Source of the DNA: an uncultured Bacteroidales bacterium
GTDB lineage: Bacteria; Bacteroidota; Bacteroidia; Bacteroidales; UBA932
Reading direction: 5' to 3'
Assembly: GCA_947367375.1 (NCBI GenBank)
Contig: CANBDZ010000005.1
Coordinates: 1-44,340 of the forward strand
Length of the DNA stretch: 44,340 bases
Shown: positions 14,378-23,246 of the stretch, one piece after another
How positions within the stretch are numbered: the stretch's first letter is position 1
Layout: the number at the start of each line of letters is the position of its first letter
Notes under the pieces: generated by a model
Told to the model about the DNA's origin: nothing
Databases searched by the model: none
What the model saw: the letters and a program-made list of their open reading frames with translations, nothing else
Position numbers and translations under genes: made by a program

Positions 14378-16012
14378 ATGGCAGCAGCAACAAAAGGCAA
14401 TGAATTCGATGTGATCATTGTCGGAGGCGGCATCACAGGAGCAGGTACAGCAAGAGACTGTGCCCTCAGAGGATTGAAGGTTCTTCTTGTGGAAAGACAC
14501 GACCTCGCAACAGGAGCAACTGGTCGAAACCACGGTCTTCTCCACAGTGGAGCACGATATGCCGTCACTGACAAGGAATCAGCTGAAGAGTGTATCAAGG
14601 AGAATATGATTCTCCGCAAAATTGCAAGACATTGCGTGGAGGAGACTGAAGGTCTGTTCCTCACACTTCCTGAAGATGATCTTGCTTACCAGGCTAAATT
14701 TGTGGAATCTTGCCTTGAGGCAGGCATCAGAGCAGAAGTCATCGACCCTAAGGAGGCGTTGAGGATGGAGCCGTCTGCCAACCCGGACATCATCGGAGCT
14801 GTAAAGGTTCCTGATGGAGCTGTGGACCCGTTCAGACTCACATCTGCCAACGTGATCGACGCGAAACTTCACGGTGCAACTGTAAAGGTGTACAGCGAAG
14901 TGACACGCCTCATCAAAGAGGGTGACACCGTAAAGGGTGTTGAGGTCTATGACCACATTACAAAGCAGACTGAAGAGTACTATGCCCCTATCACCGTCAA
15001 TGCAGGTGGTATCTGGGGACAGCACATCGCTGAACTTGCAGGAGTAAAGATCAACATGTTCCCTGCAAAGGGTGCCCTCCTGATCTTTGGCCACAGAGTA
15101 AACAATGTCGTTCTGAACCGCTGTCGCAAGCCAGCCAATGCAGATATTCTCGTACCTGGCGACACAATCTGTCTCATCGGTACGACATCAAGCCGCATTC
15201 CGTTCGAAGAGTGCGACAATATGTACGTGACTCCAGACGAAGTCGACGTACTCCTCAAAGAGGGTGAGAAGCTCGCACCGAGCCTCGCAAGCACACGTAT
15301 CCTCAGAGCATATGCAGGTGTAAGACCTCTCGTAGCTACTGATGACGATCCTTCAGGACGTAACATCAGCCGCGGTATCGTACTCCTCGACCACGAGACA
15401 AGAGACGGCGTGAAGGGCTTCATCAGCATCACAGGTGGTAAGCTCATGACCTACCGTCTTATGGCGGAGTGGGCGGCAGACCTCGTATGCAAGAAGCTTG
15501 GCGTTTCACAGAGTTGTATTACAATGGACACTCCTCTCCCAGGATCGGAGAAAGAGAACATCGACGAGATCTCAACAAAGACATGGAGCAAGCCGAATGC
15601 CACACAGAAGGCATCTGTAGGCCGTCACGGATCAAGAGTCGAGAACATCCAGCTTTCTGACGAGTACTCATCAAGCCTTGTGTGCGAGTGTGAGGAAGTA
15701 TCGATCGGTGAGGTGAAATATGCAATCGACGAGCTCGACGTTCACAACCTCGTAGACTTGAGAAGAAGAACAAGAGTCGGAATGGGTACCTGTCAGGGTG
15801 AGCTCTGCGCGTGCAGGGCAGCAGGTCTGCTTGCAGACGCGCACAAGTGCACAGACAGAGCGAAGAACGACCTCAAGAGCTTCGTGAACGAGAGATGGAA
15901 AGGTATGTATCCTATCTGCTGGGGTGACACTCTCAGAGAAAGCGAGTACTCACAGTGGATCTACTCAGGAGTATGCGGCCTTGAAGGCGGTGAGGAATGT
16001 GAAACAAAATAA
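14378..16012 (+). CDS. glpA: Anaerobic glycerol-3-phosphate dehydrogenase subunit A
   Basis: FAD-containing catalytic subunit that oxidises sn-glycerol-3-phosphate to dihydroxyacetone phosphate and passes electrons through GlpB and GlpC to menaquinone. At 544 residues it has normal length. The N-terminal Rossmann motif is DVIIVGGGITGAGTARDCAL, followed by RHDLATGATGRNHGLLHSGA. SITGGKLMTYRLMAEWAAD is the conserved C-terminal part of the DAO domain. The last 120 residues hold a BFD-like [2Fe-2S] domain with CECEEVSIGEVKYAI and GMGTCQGELCACRA, which distinguishes GlpA from aerobic GlpD. It lies 7 bp after the N-acyltransferase gene and 14 bp before glpB, so all are probably one operon. Confidence 0.95.
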   Translation: MAAATKGNEFDVIIVGGGITGAGTARDCALRGLKVLLVERHDLATGATGRNHGLLHSGARYAVTDKESAEECIKENMILRKIARHCVEETEGLFLTLPEDDLAYQAKFVESCLEAGIRAEVIDPKEALRMEPSANPDIIGAVKVPDGAVDPFRLTSANVIDAKLHGATVKVYSEVTRLIKEGDTVKGVEVYDHITKQTEEYYAPITVNAGGIWGQHIAELAGVKINMFPAKGALLIFGHRVNNVVLNRCRKPANADILVPGDTICLIGTTSSRIPFEECDNMYVTPDEVDVLLKEGEKLAPSLASTRILRAYAGVRPLVATDDDPSGRNISRGIVLLDHETRDGVKGFISITGGKLMTYRLMAEWAADLVCKKLGVSQSCITMDTPLPGSEKENIDEISTKTWSKPNATQKASVGRHGSRVENIQLSDEYSSSLVCECEEVSIGEVKYAIDELDVHNLVDLRRRTRVGMGTCQGELCACRAAGLLADAHKCTDRAKNDLKSFVNERWKGMYPICWGDTLRESEYSQWIYSGVCGLEGGEECETK

Positions 16013-16026
16013 AGAAGGCAGAAGTT

Positions 16027-17277
16027 ATGAGATTTGATACAGTGATAATCGGAGGTGGTCTCGCAGGACTCGTTTGTGGAATCAGACTCCAGAAAGCAGG
16101 AAAGAAATGTGCTATCATTTCTGCCGGACAGAGTGCAATGCACTTCTCATCAGGTACGTTCGACCTTCTTGGAAGACTGCCTGACGGAACACAGGTGGAC
16201 AATCCTATCGAAGCAATGGCTTCATTGGACAAGCAGCACCCGTACACTATCATAGGTAAGGACAATGTAAAGAAATATGCAGACGAGGCTCCAGCATTCT
16301 TCAAGGAGTGCGGAATCGAGGCTGCAGGCAACGCAGAGAAGAACTCATGGCGTATCACTCCTACAGGAGAGCGCAAGCCTGCATGGCTTACTTTGGGTGA
16401 CTTCACTCCTCTTGCATCAAAAGACGAAAAGATCGGAACCAAAGCATTGATAGTCAACATTCTTGGTTATCTTGACTTCAACACAAAATTCCTTGCAGAC
16501 TCATTCGAAAAGCAGGGAACAGTGTGCCGCATATCTTCAGTCAAGCTTGAGGAAATGGAAAGACTCCGCAAGAACCCAAGTGAGATGAGAGCAACAAACA
16601 TCGCTCGCGTAATGGACCGCGACGGCATCTGGGAGAAGGCTGCAGCTCAGATCAAGGAAATGATCAAGGATGAGGATGTGGTTGTACTTCCTGCAGTGTT
16701 CGGTCTTAAGGATGCCAGCGTTGTAGAGAAGATGAAAGCAGCTCTAGGAGTGAAGACTATATTCGTTGCTACAATGCCACCTTCAGTACCGGGCATCCGT
16801 TCACAGATGACTCTCAAGGCTGAGTTTGAAAAGGCTGGCGGAAGATTCCTCCTTGGCGACACAGTGACTGACGCTGCATTTGACGAAAACGGCAATGTGG
16901 CAAGCGTAGGTACTGTAAACTTCGGCGACATCAGAGTGTATGCAGACAACTTTGTACTTGCGACAGGAAGCTTCTTCAGCAAGGGTCTCGTTGCAACACC
17001 GGACAATGTGATCGAGCCTGTATTCGGCGTAGACATCACATTCGCCGAGGGCAGAGACAAGTGGTTTGACAGAAACTTCTGGAAGAAACAGGAATACATC
17101 TCTTACGGAGCTGAGGTAACATCAGAACTCAACGCTCAGGTGAAAGGACAGCCGGTTTCCAACCTTTATGCAATCGGCTCAATTTTGAGCGGAAGCAACG
17201 CCCTCTACGAAGGCTGCGGAGGCGGAGTAGCGATCGTATCGGCACTTTATGCAGCTGACAACATTTTGAAGAAATAG
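16027..17277 (+). CDS. glpB: Anaerobic glycerol-3-phosphate dehydrogenase subunit B
   Basis: The 416-residue flavoprotein subunit of the GlpABC complex, thought to relay electrons between GlpA and the Fe-S subunit GlpC. It opens with the dinucleotide-binding motif TVIIGGGLAGLVCGIRLQKA, has SSGTFDLLGRLPDG and NPSEMRATNIARVMDRDGIW in the middle, and closes with the FAD motif NLYAIGSILSGSNALYEGCG. No membrane segment is present. It lies between glpA and glpC with gaps of 14 and 11 bp. Confidence 0.95.
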   Translation: MRFDTVIIGGGLAGLVCGIRLQKAGKKCAIISAGQSAMHFSSGTFDLLGRLPDGTQVDNPIEAMASLDKQHPYTIIGKDNVKKYADEAPAFFKECGIEAAGNAEKNSWRITPTGERKPAWLTLGDFTPLASKDEKIGTKALIVNILGYLDFNTKFLADSFEKQGTVCRISSVKLEEMERLRKNPSEMRATNIARVMDRDGIWEKAAAQIKEMIKDEDVVVLPAVFGLKDASVVEKMKAALGVKTIFVATMPPSVPGIRSQMTLKAEFEKAGGRFLLGDTVTDAAFDENGNVASVGTVNFGDIRVYADNFVLATGSFFSKGLVATPDNVIEPVFGVDITFAEGRDKWFDRNFWKKQEYISYGAEVTSELNAQVKGQPVSNLYAIGSILSGSNALYEGCGGGVAIVSALYAADNILKK

Positions 17278-17288
17278 GAGGAGAGGAA

Positions 17289-18548
17289 ATGAACCAGAAC
17301 ATAAAAATGCAAGAGAAAAACATAAGCGAGAACAATTTCGAGCAGTGTATCAAATGTACAGTCTGCACCGTATATTGTCCTGTAGTTCCAGTAAACCCTC
17401 TCTATCCCGGTCCTAAGCAGGCCGGTCCTGACGGAGAGAGACTCAGACTTAAGAAGGGGCTCTTCTTTGATGACACATTGAAGTACTGTCTTAACTGTAA
17501 GAGATGTGAGGTTGCATGTCCATCTGGTGTACGCATCGGTGACATCATCCAGGCTGCACGTATCAAGTACAGCACAAGCACTCCTACTTTGAGAGACAGA
17601 ATGCTCGCAAGCACTGACTTCGTGGGTTCACTCGCAACAAAGGTTGCTCCTATCACAAACTTCGCCCTCGGCCTCAAGCCGGCTAAGGCTGTGATGGATG
17701 CAGTCCTCAAGGTAGACAAGCACGCAAAGCTCCCTAAGTACGCTTCTAAGACATTCGAAAGCTGGTACAGGAAGAACGTGATGACATTCCAGGATTCGTT
17801 CAAGCGTCACGTAAGCTTCTTCCACGGTTGCTCTACAAACTACAACTACCCTGAGCTTGGTAAGGAGTTCGTAAGCGTTATGAACGCACTTGGTTATGGT
17901 GTTCACCTCCTTGAGAAGGAGAAGTGCTGCGGTGTAGCGCTCATCTCTAACGGTATGATCGACCAGGCCAAGAAGAATGCTACAGTCAACATCGAGAGCA
18001 TCCGCAAGAGCGTATACGAGAGACAGATGCCGGTTATCGGAATTTCATCGACTTGTACACTCACTCTCCGCGACGAGTACCATCACCTTCTCAGAATGGA
18101 CAACACTGACGTCAGAGACCACATCGACCTTGCTACAAGATTCATCTACAGACTCGTTGATGAGGGTAAGGTCAAGCTGGTGTTCAAGAAGGATTACAAG
18201 GCGAAGATCGCTTACCACACACCTTGCCACATGGCAAAGCTTGGATGGAGCATCTTCTCGACAGAGCTTCTCAGAATGATCCCAGGTGTAGAGTTCACAA
18301 TGCTTGACAGCACTTGCTGCGGTATCGCAGGAACATACGGTTTCAAGAAGGAGAACTACCCTGTGTCACAGGCAATCGGAAAGCCGTTGTTCGACCAGAT
18401 CAACAGCGTGAAGCCAGACTTCGTTGCCTGCGAATGTGAGACATGTAAATGGCAGATCGAGATGTCGACAGACTACCAGGTGAAGAACCCTATAACAATT
18501 CTCGCCGAAGCCCTCGACCTCGTGGCAACATCAGAAGCAAACAAATAA
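17289..18548 (+). CDS. glpC: Anaerobic glycerol-3-phosphate dehydrogenase subunit C
   Basis: The Fe-S subunit that anchors GlpAB to the membrane and reduces menaquinone. Two ferredoxin-type clusters are bound by CIKCTVCTVYCPVVPVNP (residues 18-35) and CLNCKRCEVACPSG (about residue 64 onward). Two CCG domains follow, each with a cysteine-rich signature: FHGCSTNYNYPELG with EKCCGVALI, and YHTPCHMAKLG with DSTCCGIAGTYGF. An extra CECETCKW sits near the end. The length of 419 residues is usual. It is the last gene of the six-gene run and is followed by a strong bidirectional terminator. Confidence 0.95.
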   Translation: MNQNIKMQEKNISENNFEQCIKCTVCTVYCPVVPVNPLYPGPKQAGPDGERLRLKKGLFFDDTLKYCLNCKRCEVACPSGVRIGDIIQAARIKYSTSTPTLRDRMLASTDFVGSLATKVAPITNFALGLKPAKAVMDAVLKVDKHAKLPKYASKTFESWYRKNVMTFQDSFKRHVSFFHGCSTNYNYPELGKEFVSVMNALGYGVHLLEKEKCCGVALISNGMIDQAKKNATVNIESIRKSVYERQMPVIGISSTCTLTLRDEYHHLLRMDNTDVRDHIDLATRFIYRLVDEGKVKLVFKKDYKAKIAYHTPCHMAKLGWSIFSTELLRMIPGVEFTMLDSTCCGIAGTYGFKKENYPVSQAIGKPLFDQINSVKPDFVACECETCKWQIEMSTDYQVKNPITILAEALDLVATSEANK

Positions 18549-18565
18549 TCGTATATAAATACTTA

Positions 18566-18597
18566 GACAAAAGCCGGCTGCAAAGCCGGCTTTTGTC
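18566..18597. terminator. Bidirectional terminator between glpC and the DUF6340 gene
   Basis: A perfect 13-bp stem GACAAAAGCCGGC / GCCGGCTTTTGTC with a 6-base loop. The AAAA and TTTT runs within the stem allow it to end transcription from both convergent genes. Confidence 0.9.
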
Positions 18598-18611
18598 ATA
18601 TATAACATATA

Positions 18612-19553
18612 TTATTTACCAAGTCTTTGGTCTATGCGTTTGCGCATTGCGTCGGAGATCGGAAGTTTGTTATCTTCGTCAGAGCGGTCAAGCCATTGAG
18701 AGGCGAGGTTGTAGTCACCAAGCATATAGCAGGCTACAGAAATATTGAACTCAGCGCAGGAACGTTTCATCATATCCTTGGTCTTGAGTATGTCAAGCCA
18801 GATCTCCATAGCACCCTTCCAGTCATATTGGTCCGCCTTCAGCATGGCCTCAAACCATTTGTCGCTTGAATCGAAATAGACGATCGAGTACTGTTCGTGT
18901 TTCCACTGAGACTTGAATGATTCTGCAACATGCACTCCTGCATTCCATCCATCCTTGTCTACATTCTTCATCGCCTTGTCCATCAGCTCCTTGCTGGTCC
19001 TCCTGCCATCTGAATAGACATCAGGACGAGCTACGCTTGTACCACCGAAGGTCTTCACCTGCTCTTTCTGGTCCATAGCGTCAAAGCAGAAAAGCTTCAT
19101 TGTGTAAGGCATTGAAGCTCTGCTGACAAAAGTAGAATCTGCAGAACGAGGAGACGCTACTCTTGTCGCTCCTCCTATGACAATCGTGCCCAGACGGACA
19201 GTGTCGAAAAGGAAGACCACATCAGCTCCTGTGTCCATCAGGATGTTGAAGAGAGAATCCTTAGAAGCATAATTGCCGTCAGGAGACATCGGCATTCGGT
19301 ATATTCCTACACTTCCTTCTCCTGTACCGTAGTCCTGCTCAAGAGTGTAGGCAAACGCGTCCGCCATACCCTCTGAAAATGCATTTGCCACAGTGTTGTC
19401 TGTTTCAAGATAGACAACTGACACGTCCTTGCCAGCCAGGTCAACACCTGACTTCGAAGGATGTCTCATCTCTACATGCACCGCATGTTTCATAGGAGCG
19501 CAGGAGGCTATACAAAGGCACACCGCTGCTATTGCGACAACTATTTTCCTCAT
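18612..19553 (-). CDS. DUF6340-type lipoprotein
   Basis: A 313-residue exported lipoprotein: MRKIVVAIAAVCLCIASC ends in a lipobox (IASC), so the mature protein begins at Cys18. The family, found in Bacteroidota, has no known function. The middle is a mixed alpha/beta domain (VSVVYLETDNTVANAFSEGM, TGADVVFLFDTVRLG, PYTMKLFCFDAMDQKEQVKT). The last 90 residues look like tetratricopeptide-type helices (WFEAMLKADQYDWKGAMEIW, ISVACYMLGDYNLASQWLDR). It starts 2 bp after rimO on the same strand and so ends the long nusB-to-rimO gene run. It converges with glpC across a shared terminator. Confidence 0.8.
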   Translation of the reverse strand: MRKIVVAIAAVCLCIASCAPMKHAVHVEMRHPSKSGVDLAGKDVSVVYLETDNTVANAFSEGMADAFAYTLEQDYGTGEGSVGIYRMPMSPDGNYASKDSLFNILMDTGADVVFLFDTVRLGTIVIGGATRVASPRSADSTFVSRASMPYTMKLFCFDAMDQKEQVKTFGGTSVARPDVYSDGRRTSKELMDKAMKNVDKDGWNAGVHVAESFKSQWKHEQYSIVYFDSSDKWFEAMLKADQYDWKGAMEIWLDILKTKDMMKRSCAEFNISVACYMLGDYNLASQWLDRSDEDNKLPISDAMRKRIDQRLGK

Positions 19554-19555
19554 TT

Positions 19556-20872
19556 CTATATTTCTATCGGTTCTGCTATAAGATCATACTCATCTGCGCC
19601 GATGACACGGACCTTAATGAATTCTCCTACAAGAGAATAAGGATCCACATCACCGATGACAGCTGTGTCGTACTTAACAAGAATCTCGCCATCGACTTCC
19701 GGACTTTCAAACTCACTTCTGCAGACAAAAACTCCATCCACGAAGTCATCCACAATAACATCAATCTCTGAGCTGACACGCGACTGATTGAATGCAAGAG
19801 AGATCTCGCTCTGAAGAGTCATCAGCTCGTCAAGACGCTGCTGCTTTACCTTTCCTGTGATTGTGTCCTTGAAGTTCTCTGCTCCATAGGTACCCTCTTC
19901 CTCTGAATACTTGAATGCTCCAAGTCTCTCGAAGCGGGCAGTCTTTGCAAACTCAAGAAGTTCGTTGAAGTCACGTTTGCCTTCTCCCGGATGTCCTACG
20001 ATCATAGTTGTACGAAGCACAACTCCAGGCACCTTCTCACGCATCTTACTGATAAGCTCGCGGGTCCAGGCACCTGTCACGTGGCGGTGCATATTGTCGA
20101 GGACCTTATCAGAGATATGCTGGAGAGGAATGTCCATATATCTGCAGACCTTAGGATTGTTTGCCATCTGGTCAAGCACGTCCTCAGGGAAGGCTGCAGG
20201 GTAAGAATAGTGAATTCTTATCCACTCGATTCCTTCTACCTCAGAGAGTTTCTGAAGGAGTTCTGCAAGGGCTCTGCGCTTGTACAGGTCGAGTCCGTAG
20301 TATGTTGTGTCCTGAGCTATGACGATGAGTTCTCTGACGCCTTTAGCCGCAAGGTTTTCTGCCTCACGCACGAGGTCTTCCATAGGAACAGACTTGTGGG
20401 CACCTCTGATGAAAGGGATTGCACAGTACGAGCATCTTCTGTCGCAGCCTTCTGAAATCTTCAGATAAGCATAGTGCGAAGGAGTCGTAAGGTATCTGTC
20501 ATTCGCCTTGTCTGCAGAAGGCTCCACTCCGAGTTCTCTCACTACAGGATCGAACTCTCTTGCTCCGAACCAAGCGTCAACCTCTGGGATGAGTTCCGGA
20601 AGTTCATTCGCATAACGCTGTGACAGGCAGCCGAATACAATCACTTTAGATGCCTCTCCCCTGTTCTTGCGGTCTACCGCCTCGAGAACTGCCTGAATGG
20701 ATTCCTCCTTTGCATCTCCGATGAATCCACAGGTATTGAGGAGTATTACATCAACGGGAATATCCTCTCCCTCGGGAATAATCTCATAATGAGACTCCAC
20801 CTGGGAAAGGATATGTTCAGTGTCAACCTTGTTCTTTGAACAGCCCAAGGTTATTGTCTGAAGCTTCTTCAT
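19556..20872 (-). CDS. rimO: Ribosomal protein S12 methylthiotransferase RimO
   Basis: A radical-SAM enzyme that adds a methylthio group to the conserved aspartate of ribosomal protein S12. The 438 residues contain the three-cysteine auxiliary-cluster domain (TLGCSKNKVDTEH, LNTCGFIGDAKEES, VFGCLSQRYA), the radical-SAM motif EGCDRRCSYCAIPFIRG near residue 142, and a C-terminal TRAM domain (from about residue 370). RIHYSYPAAFPEDVLDQMA and MDIPLQHISDKVL are typical of RimO as opposed to MiaB. Its start is 6 bp after the stop of the DUF5606 gene, and the DUF6340 gene follows 2 bp after its own stop. Confidence 0.95.
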   Translation of the reverse strand: MKKLQTITLGCSKNKVDTEHILSQVESHYEIIPEGEDIPVDVILLNTCGFIGDAKEESIQAVLEAVDRKNRGEASKVIVFGCLSQRYANELPELIPEVDAWFGAREFDPVVRELGVEPSADKANDRYLTTPSHYAYLKISEGCDRRCSYCAIPFIRGAHKSVPMEDLVREAENLAAKGVRELIVIAQDTTYYGLDLYKRRALAELLQKLSEVEGIEWIRIHYSYPAAFPEDVLDQMANNPKVCRYMDIPLQHISDKVLDNMHRHVTGAWTRELISKMREKVPGVVLRTTMIVGHPGEGKRDFNELLEFAKTARFERLGAFKYSEEEGTYGAENFKDTITGKVKQQRLDELMTLQSEISLAFNQSRVSSEIDVIVDDFVDGVFVCRSEFESPEVDGEILVKYDTAVIGDVDPYSLVGEFIKVRVIGADEYDLIAEPIEI

Positions 20873-20878
20873 ACCGGA

Positions 20879-21310
20879 TTACTCCTGATCAGCTTCCTCT
20901 TCTGCCTCTGCGTCGAGATCTACAAAGTCAAGTGAAGCGTAGTTCTTGAGGGCGTTGTACCACTCTACCACCTTCTTCATGTGTGACACATAGAAACGGT
21001 CACGGTCATAGTCAGGAAGGGCCTTCTCAAAGAGAGCCTTGAGAGCTGCTGGCTCTGACTTTGCCGATGGAGCGTCAGCCTCACCGAGAACGTCCTTCAT
21101 CTTAAGGAATACTTCCTGGAGCTTAACCTCCTCGTCATCTGTGTAGATAGAGATGTCAGCAAGTGAAGTAAGCTTGCTTGTCATTCCTACAGATGATCTC
21201 TTCTTGTCTGCAAGAGACTCAACGATAGCTCCGTTTCTTGCCTGTGAAATATAAAGGTACAAACCGCTCTGACCTGAAATGGCCAGGATTCTTGAAAGAT
21301 CTGTTTTCAT
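20879..21310 (-). CDS. DUF5606 family protein
   Basis: A 143-residue protein of a Bacteroidota-specific family without known function. The N-terminus MKTDLSRILAISGQSGLYLY is the family hallmark and looks like a small SH3-like beta domain: SQARNGAIVESLADKKRSSV continues it, followed by SLADISIYTDDEEVKLQEVF. The second half is helical and the C-terminus is strongly acidic (VDLDAEAEEEADQE). It is cytosolic with no membrane span. It follows coaE by 8 bp and precedes rimO by 6 bp. The coaE neighbour is a common context for the family. Confidence 0.85.
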   Translation of the reverse strand: MKTDLSRILAISGQSGLYLYISQARNGAIVESLADKKRSSVGMTSKLTSLADISIYTDDEEVKLQEVFLKMKDVLGEADAPSAKSEPAALKALFEKALPDYDRDRFYVSHMKKVVEWYNALKNYASLDFVDLDAEAEEEADQE

Positions 21311-21318
21311 ATCTGATT

Positions 21319-21927
21319 CTATTGTTTATGTATATTCAACATTAATATTTCTACTTCACGTTCGAGCTCCGCGAGACTCGATGTATTTGCGAGGACAAAG
21401 TCCACGCGCGGATCTGTATTTCCTTGAGACAGGCTGTTCATCAACGGCTGGGTTGCCATCCTTGCCTGTACTGCTTCAGCTGATGCTTTATCCCTTTCAC
21501 ACGCCCTTTCGAGCCTTGTCTGAAGAGGTGCGTCCACAAGGACTTTTACATCTCCAAAACCGTCAAACTGAGGTTTTTCCAGGATAGTGGCAGACTCGAA
21601 TATAATGACATCCGCCTCTGCATTAGCCTTTCTGAAAATCTCAAAGTCTTCCAGAAGCGCAGGAAAGACAAGAGCTTCGACTTTCTGCAATGCCTCACTG
21701 TCCGAGAAGATCACCTTTGCCAGAAGATGTGGTCTGAAGGTTCCCTCTTCTCTAAGCGCGCATCCTAACGATGTCTCCAGAGACTCCAGCAGGCCGTCCT
21801 TTTCCACATACAATGCCTTGACTCTTGCATCGGCATTGTACTGAGCGGTCCAGCCTTTGTCACACATTATCCTGCAGACTGCAGATTTGCCGCTTCCTAT
21901 GCCTCCCGTTACGACAACAACCTTCAT
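21319..21927 (-). CDS. coaE: Dephospho-CoA kinase
   Basis: Last step of coenzyme A synthesis: ATP-dependent phosphorylation of the 3'-hydroxyl of dephospho-CoA. The P-loop is VTGGIGSGKS at residues 6-15. The CoA-binding region YNADARVKALY replaces the common DAD motif with NADA. VLVDAPLQTRLERACERD and RMATQPLMN are the usual LID and C-terminal signatures. The start MKVVVVTGG was chosen because it overlaps the ybbR stop (TAATG), a typical coupling; an ATG 7 codons upstream would add a stretch inside ybbR. Confidence 0.94.
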   Translation of the reverse strand: MKVVVVTGGIGSGKSAVCRIMCDKGWTAQYNADARVKALYVEKDGLLESLETSLGCALREEGTFRPHLLAKVIFSDSEALQKVEALVFPALLEDFEIFRKANAEADVIIFESATILEKPQFDGFGDVKVLVDAPLQTRLERACERDKASAEAVQARMATQPLMNSLSQGNTDPRVDFVLANTSSLAELEREVEILMLNIHKQ

Positions 21928-22901
21928 TACTTGTCCTCCAGGAAGCAATTGACTGCTACGGGATCGGTCTCATAGGTGATGAAGCCGCGAGGTATTCCGG
22001 AAAGTCTTACTGGGCATTTGCCTGACAGTGAATTCTGGAAGTCGCGGTAGTCGACATACAGTTCCACACCTGCTTCCGGATCCGCCTCCAATGGGAACGA
22101 GCACTTGATCTTCAGCTCGACTGTTGAAGGATAGACAACGAGTTTCTTGTCTGCCGGCACATTGAGTGTCTTTACCGGAAGGGCTGTGACTATGTCAACA
22201 TATCTCTTCACATCGATCTCGTAGTGGATGTCATCTGCGGAATACTTGAGCTCCGGCACACTCTCCAGCTTCACGAGTCCCTGCACCGGTGAGGAAAGGT
22301 CAGAATGCTTTATAGGCTCTGTAAAGACCTTCTCGACACGGTCTAGTCTGTAAGGTTCTCCGTACACTATGACAGAATCGGGTGTGAATTCCAATTCTCC
22401 GTCAATCATATACTGAGGCTGATAGGTCAAGGAGTAAACCGGCTGCACCGGTACCTTCTTGTGTGAAATTTCAGGGAAATTGAAGAACACTGTGTCTGAG
22501 GCGAAGTACTCCAATGTCACTCCGTCACCATAGATCAGGTGGGAGTACTCGAACAGATCCTGTGACAGGATGTAGAAACGGTCTCCTTCCAGATGCTTGA
22601 GCGACTCAGGCTTGAAGTCTACAAAAGTCGGGATCCTTCCGGCCCTTATGTCTGCCAGAATGAAGCCGTAACCTGTTGTTCTTCCTCGCGCTATGATGTT
22701 GCTGTAGTTCTCCGACACCGGTGAGCGGCCTTCGATGTTGCACTGGGCTACAACCGATGCTGTGAGATAGTCAGTGTATTTCAAGGAAAGGTTATGGATG
22801 AGCCATGTACTGAACGCCAAAAGGAGAGCCAGCAGAAATACCGCCAGATCTCTCCCTGTGATGTTCAATAAGACCAATATCTTATGATAGAGTCTCCTCA
22901 T
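21927..22901 (-). CDS. YbbR-domain membrane protein
   Basis: A 324-residue protein with one N-terminal membrane helix (DLAVFLLALLLAFSTWLIHN, residues 18-37) and a large periplasmic part made of YbbR-like repeats. The repeats are visible as YTDYLTASVVAQCNIEGRSP, LTYQPQYMIDGELEFTPDSV with IVYGEPYRLDRVEKVFTEPI, and ALPVKTLNVPADKKLVVYPS. In Firmicutes YbbR/CdaR regulates the diadenylate cyclase CdaA. No cyclase gene is in this window, so the role here is open. It starts 12 bp after yajC and its stop overlaps the coaE start, the standard Bacteroidota nusB-yajC-ybbR-coaE order. Confidence 0.88.
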   Translation of the reverse strand: MRRLYHKILVLLNITGRDLAVFLLALLLAFSTWLIHNLSLKYTDYLTASVVAQCNIEGRSPVSENYSNIIARGRTTGYGFILADIRAGRIPTFVDFKPESLKHLEGDRFYILSQDLFEYSHLIYGDGVTLEYFASDTVFFNFPEISHKKVPVQPVYSLTYQPQYMIDGELEFTPDSVIVYGEPYRLDRVEKVFTEPIKHSDLSSPVQGLVKLESVPELKYSADDIHYEIDVKRYVDIVTALPVKTLNVPADKKLVVYPSTVELKIKCSFPLEADPEAGVELYVDYRDFQNSLSGKCPVRLSGIPRGFITYETDPVAVNCFLEDK

Positions 22902-22913
22902 CCGAAATGTCGC

Positions 22914-23216
22914 TTATACCTGCTCTGTGTAGTCCTTTACGAGAGCCTGCTTGCTTACGCGGATCTTCACGTTGTTGTCAACCTCGATGAGTACAGTACC
23001 TTCCTTAATCTCAGCCACTGTTCCGTAGATACCACCGACAGTAACAACCTTGTCACCCTTCTTAAGACCGTCGCGGAAAGCCTGAAGTTCCTTCTGCTGC
23101 TTTCTCTGTGGACGGATCATAAAGAGCCACATTACTCCGAAGATAAGGATGAGCATGAGCCATGTTGCCATTCCGCCACCCTGCGCAGCTGGTGCTGCCT
23201 GTAAAAGTGTAAACAT
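22914..23216 (-). CDS. yajC: Preprotein translocase subunit YajC
   Basis: A 100-residue accessory component of the SecDF-YajC complex. It has one membrane segment (GMATWLMLILIFGVMWLFMI, residues 15-34) followed by the family signature RPQRKQQKELQAFRDGLKKG and the small cytosolic domain DKVVTVGGIYGTVAEIKEGT. The N-terminus is short and begins MFTLLQAAPAAQGG. It lies 30 bp downstream of nusB and 12 bp upstream of ybbR. Confidence 0.95.
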   Translation of the reverse strand: MFTLLQAAPAAQGGGMATWLMLILIFGVMWLFMIRPQRKQQKELQAFRDGLKKGDKVVTVGGIYGTVAEIKEGTVLIEVDNNVKIRVSKQALVKDYTEQV

Positions 23217-23246
23217 AATTATCTAATTTTTAATAGTTTATAATTC

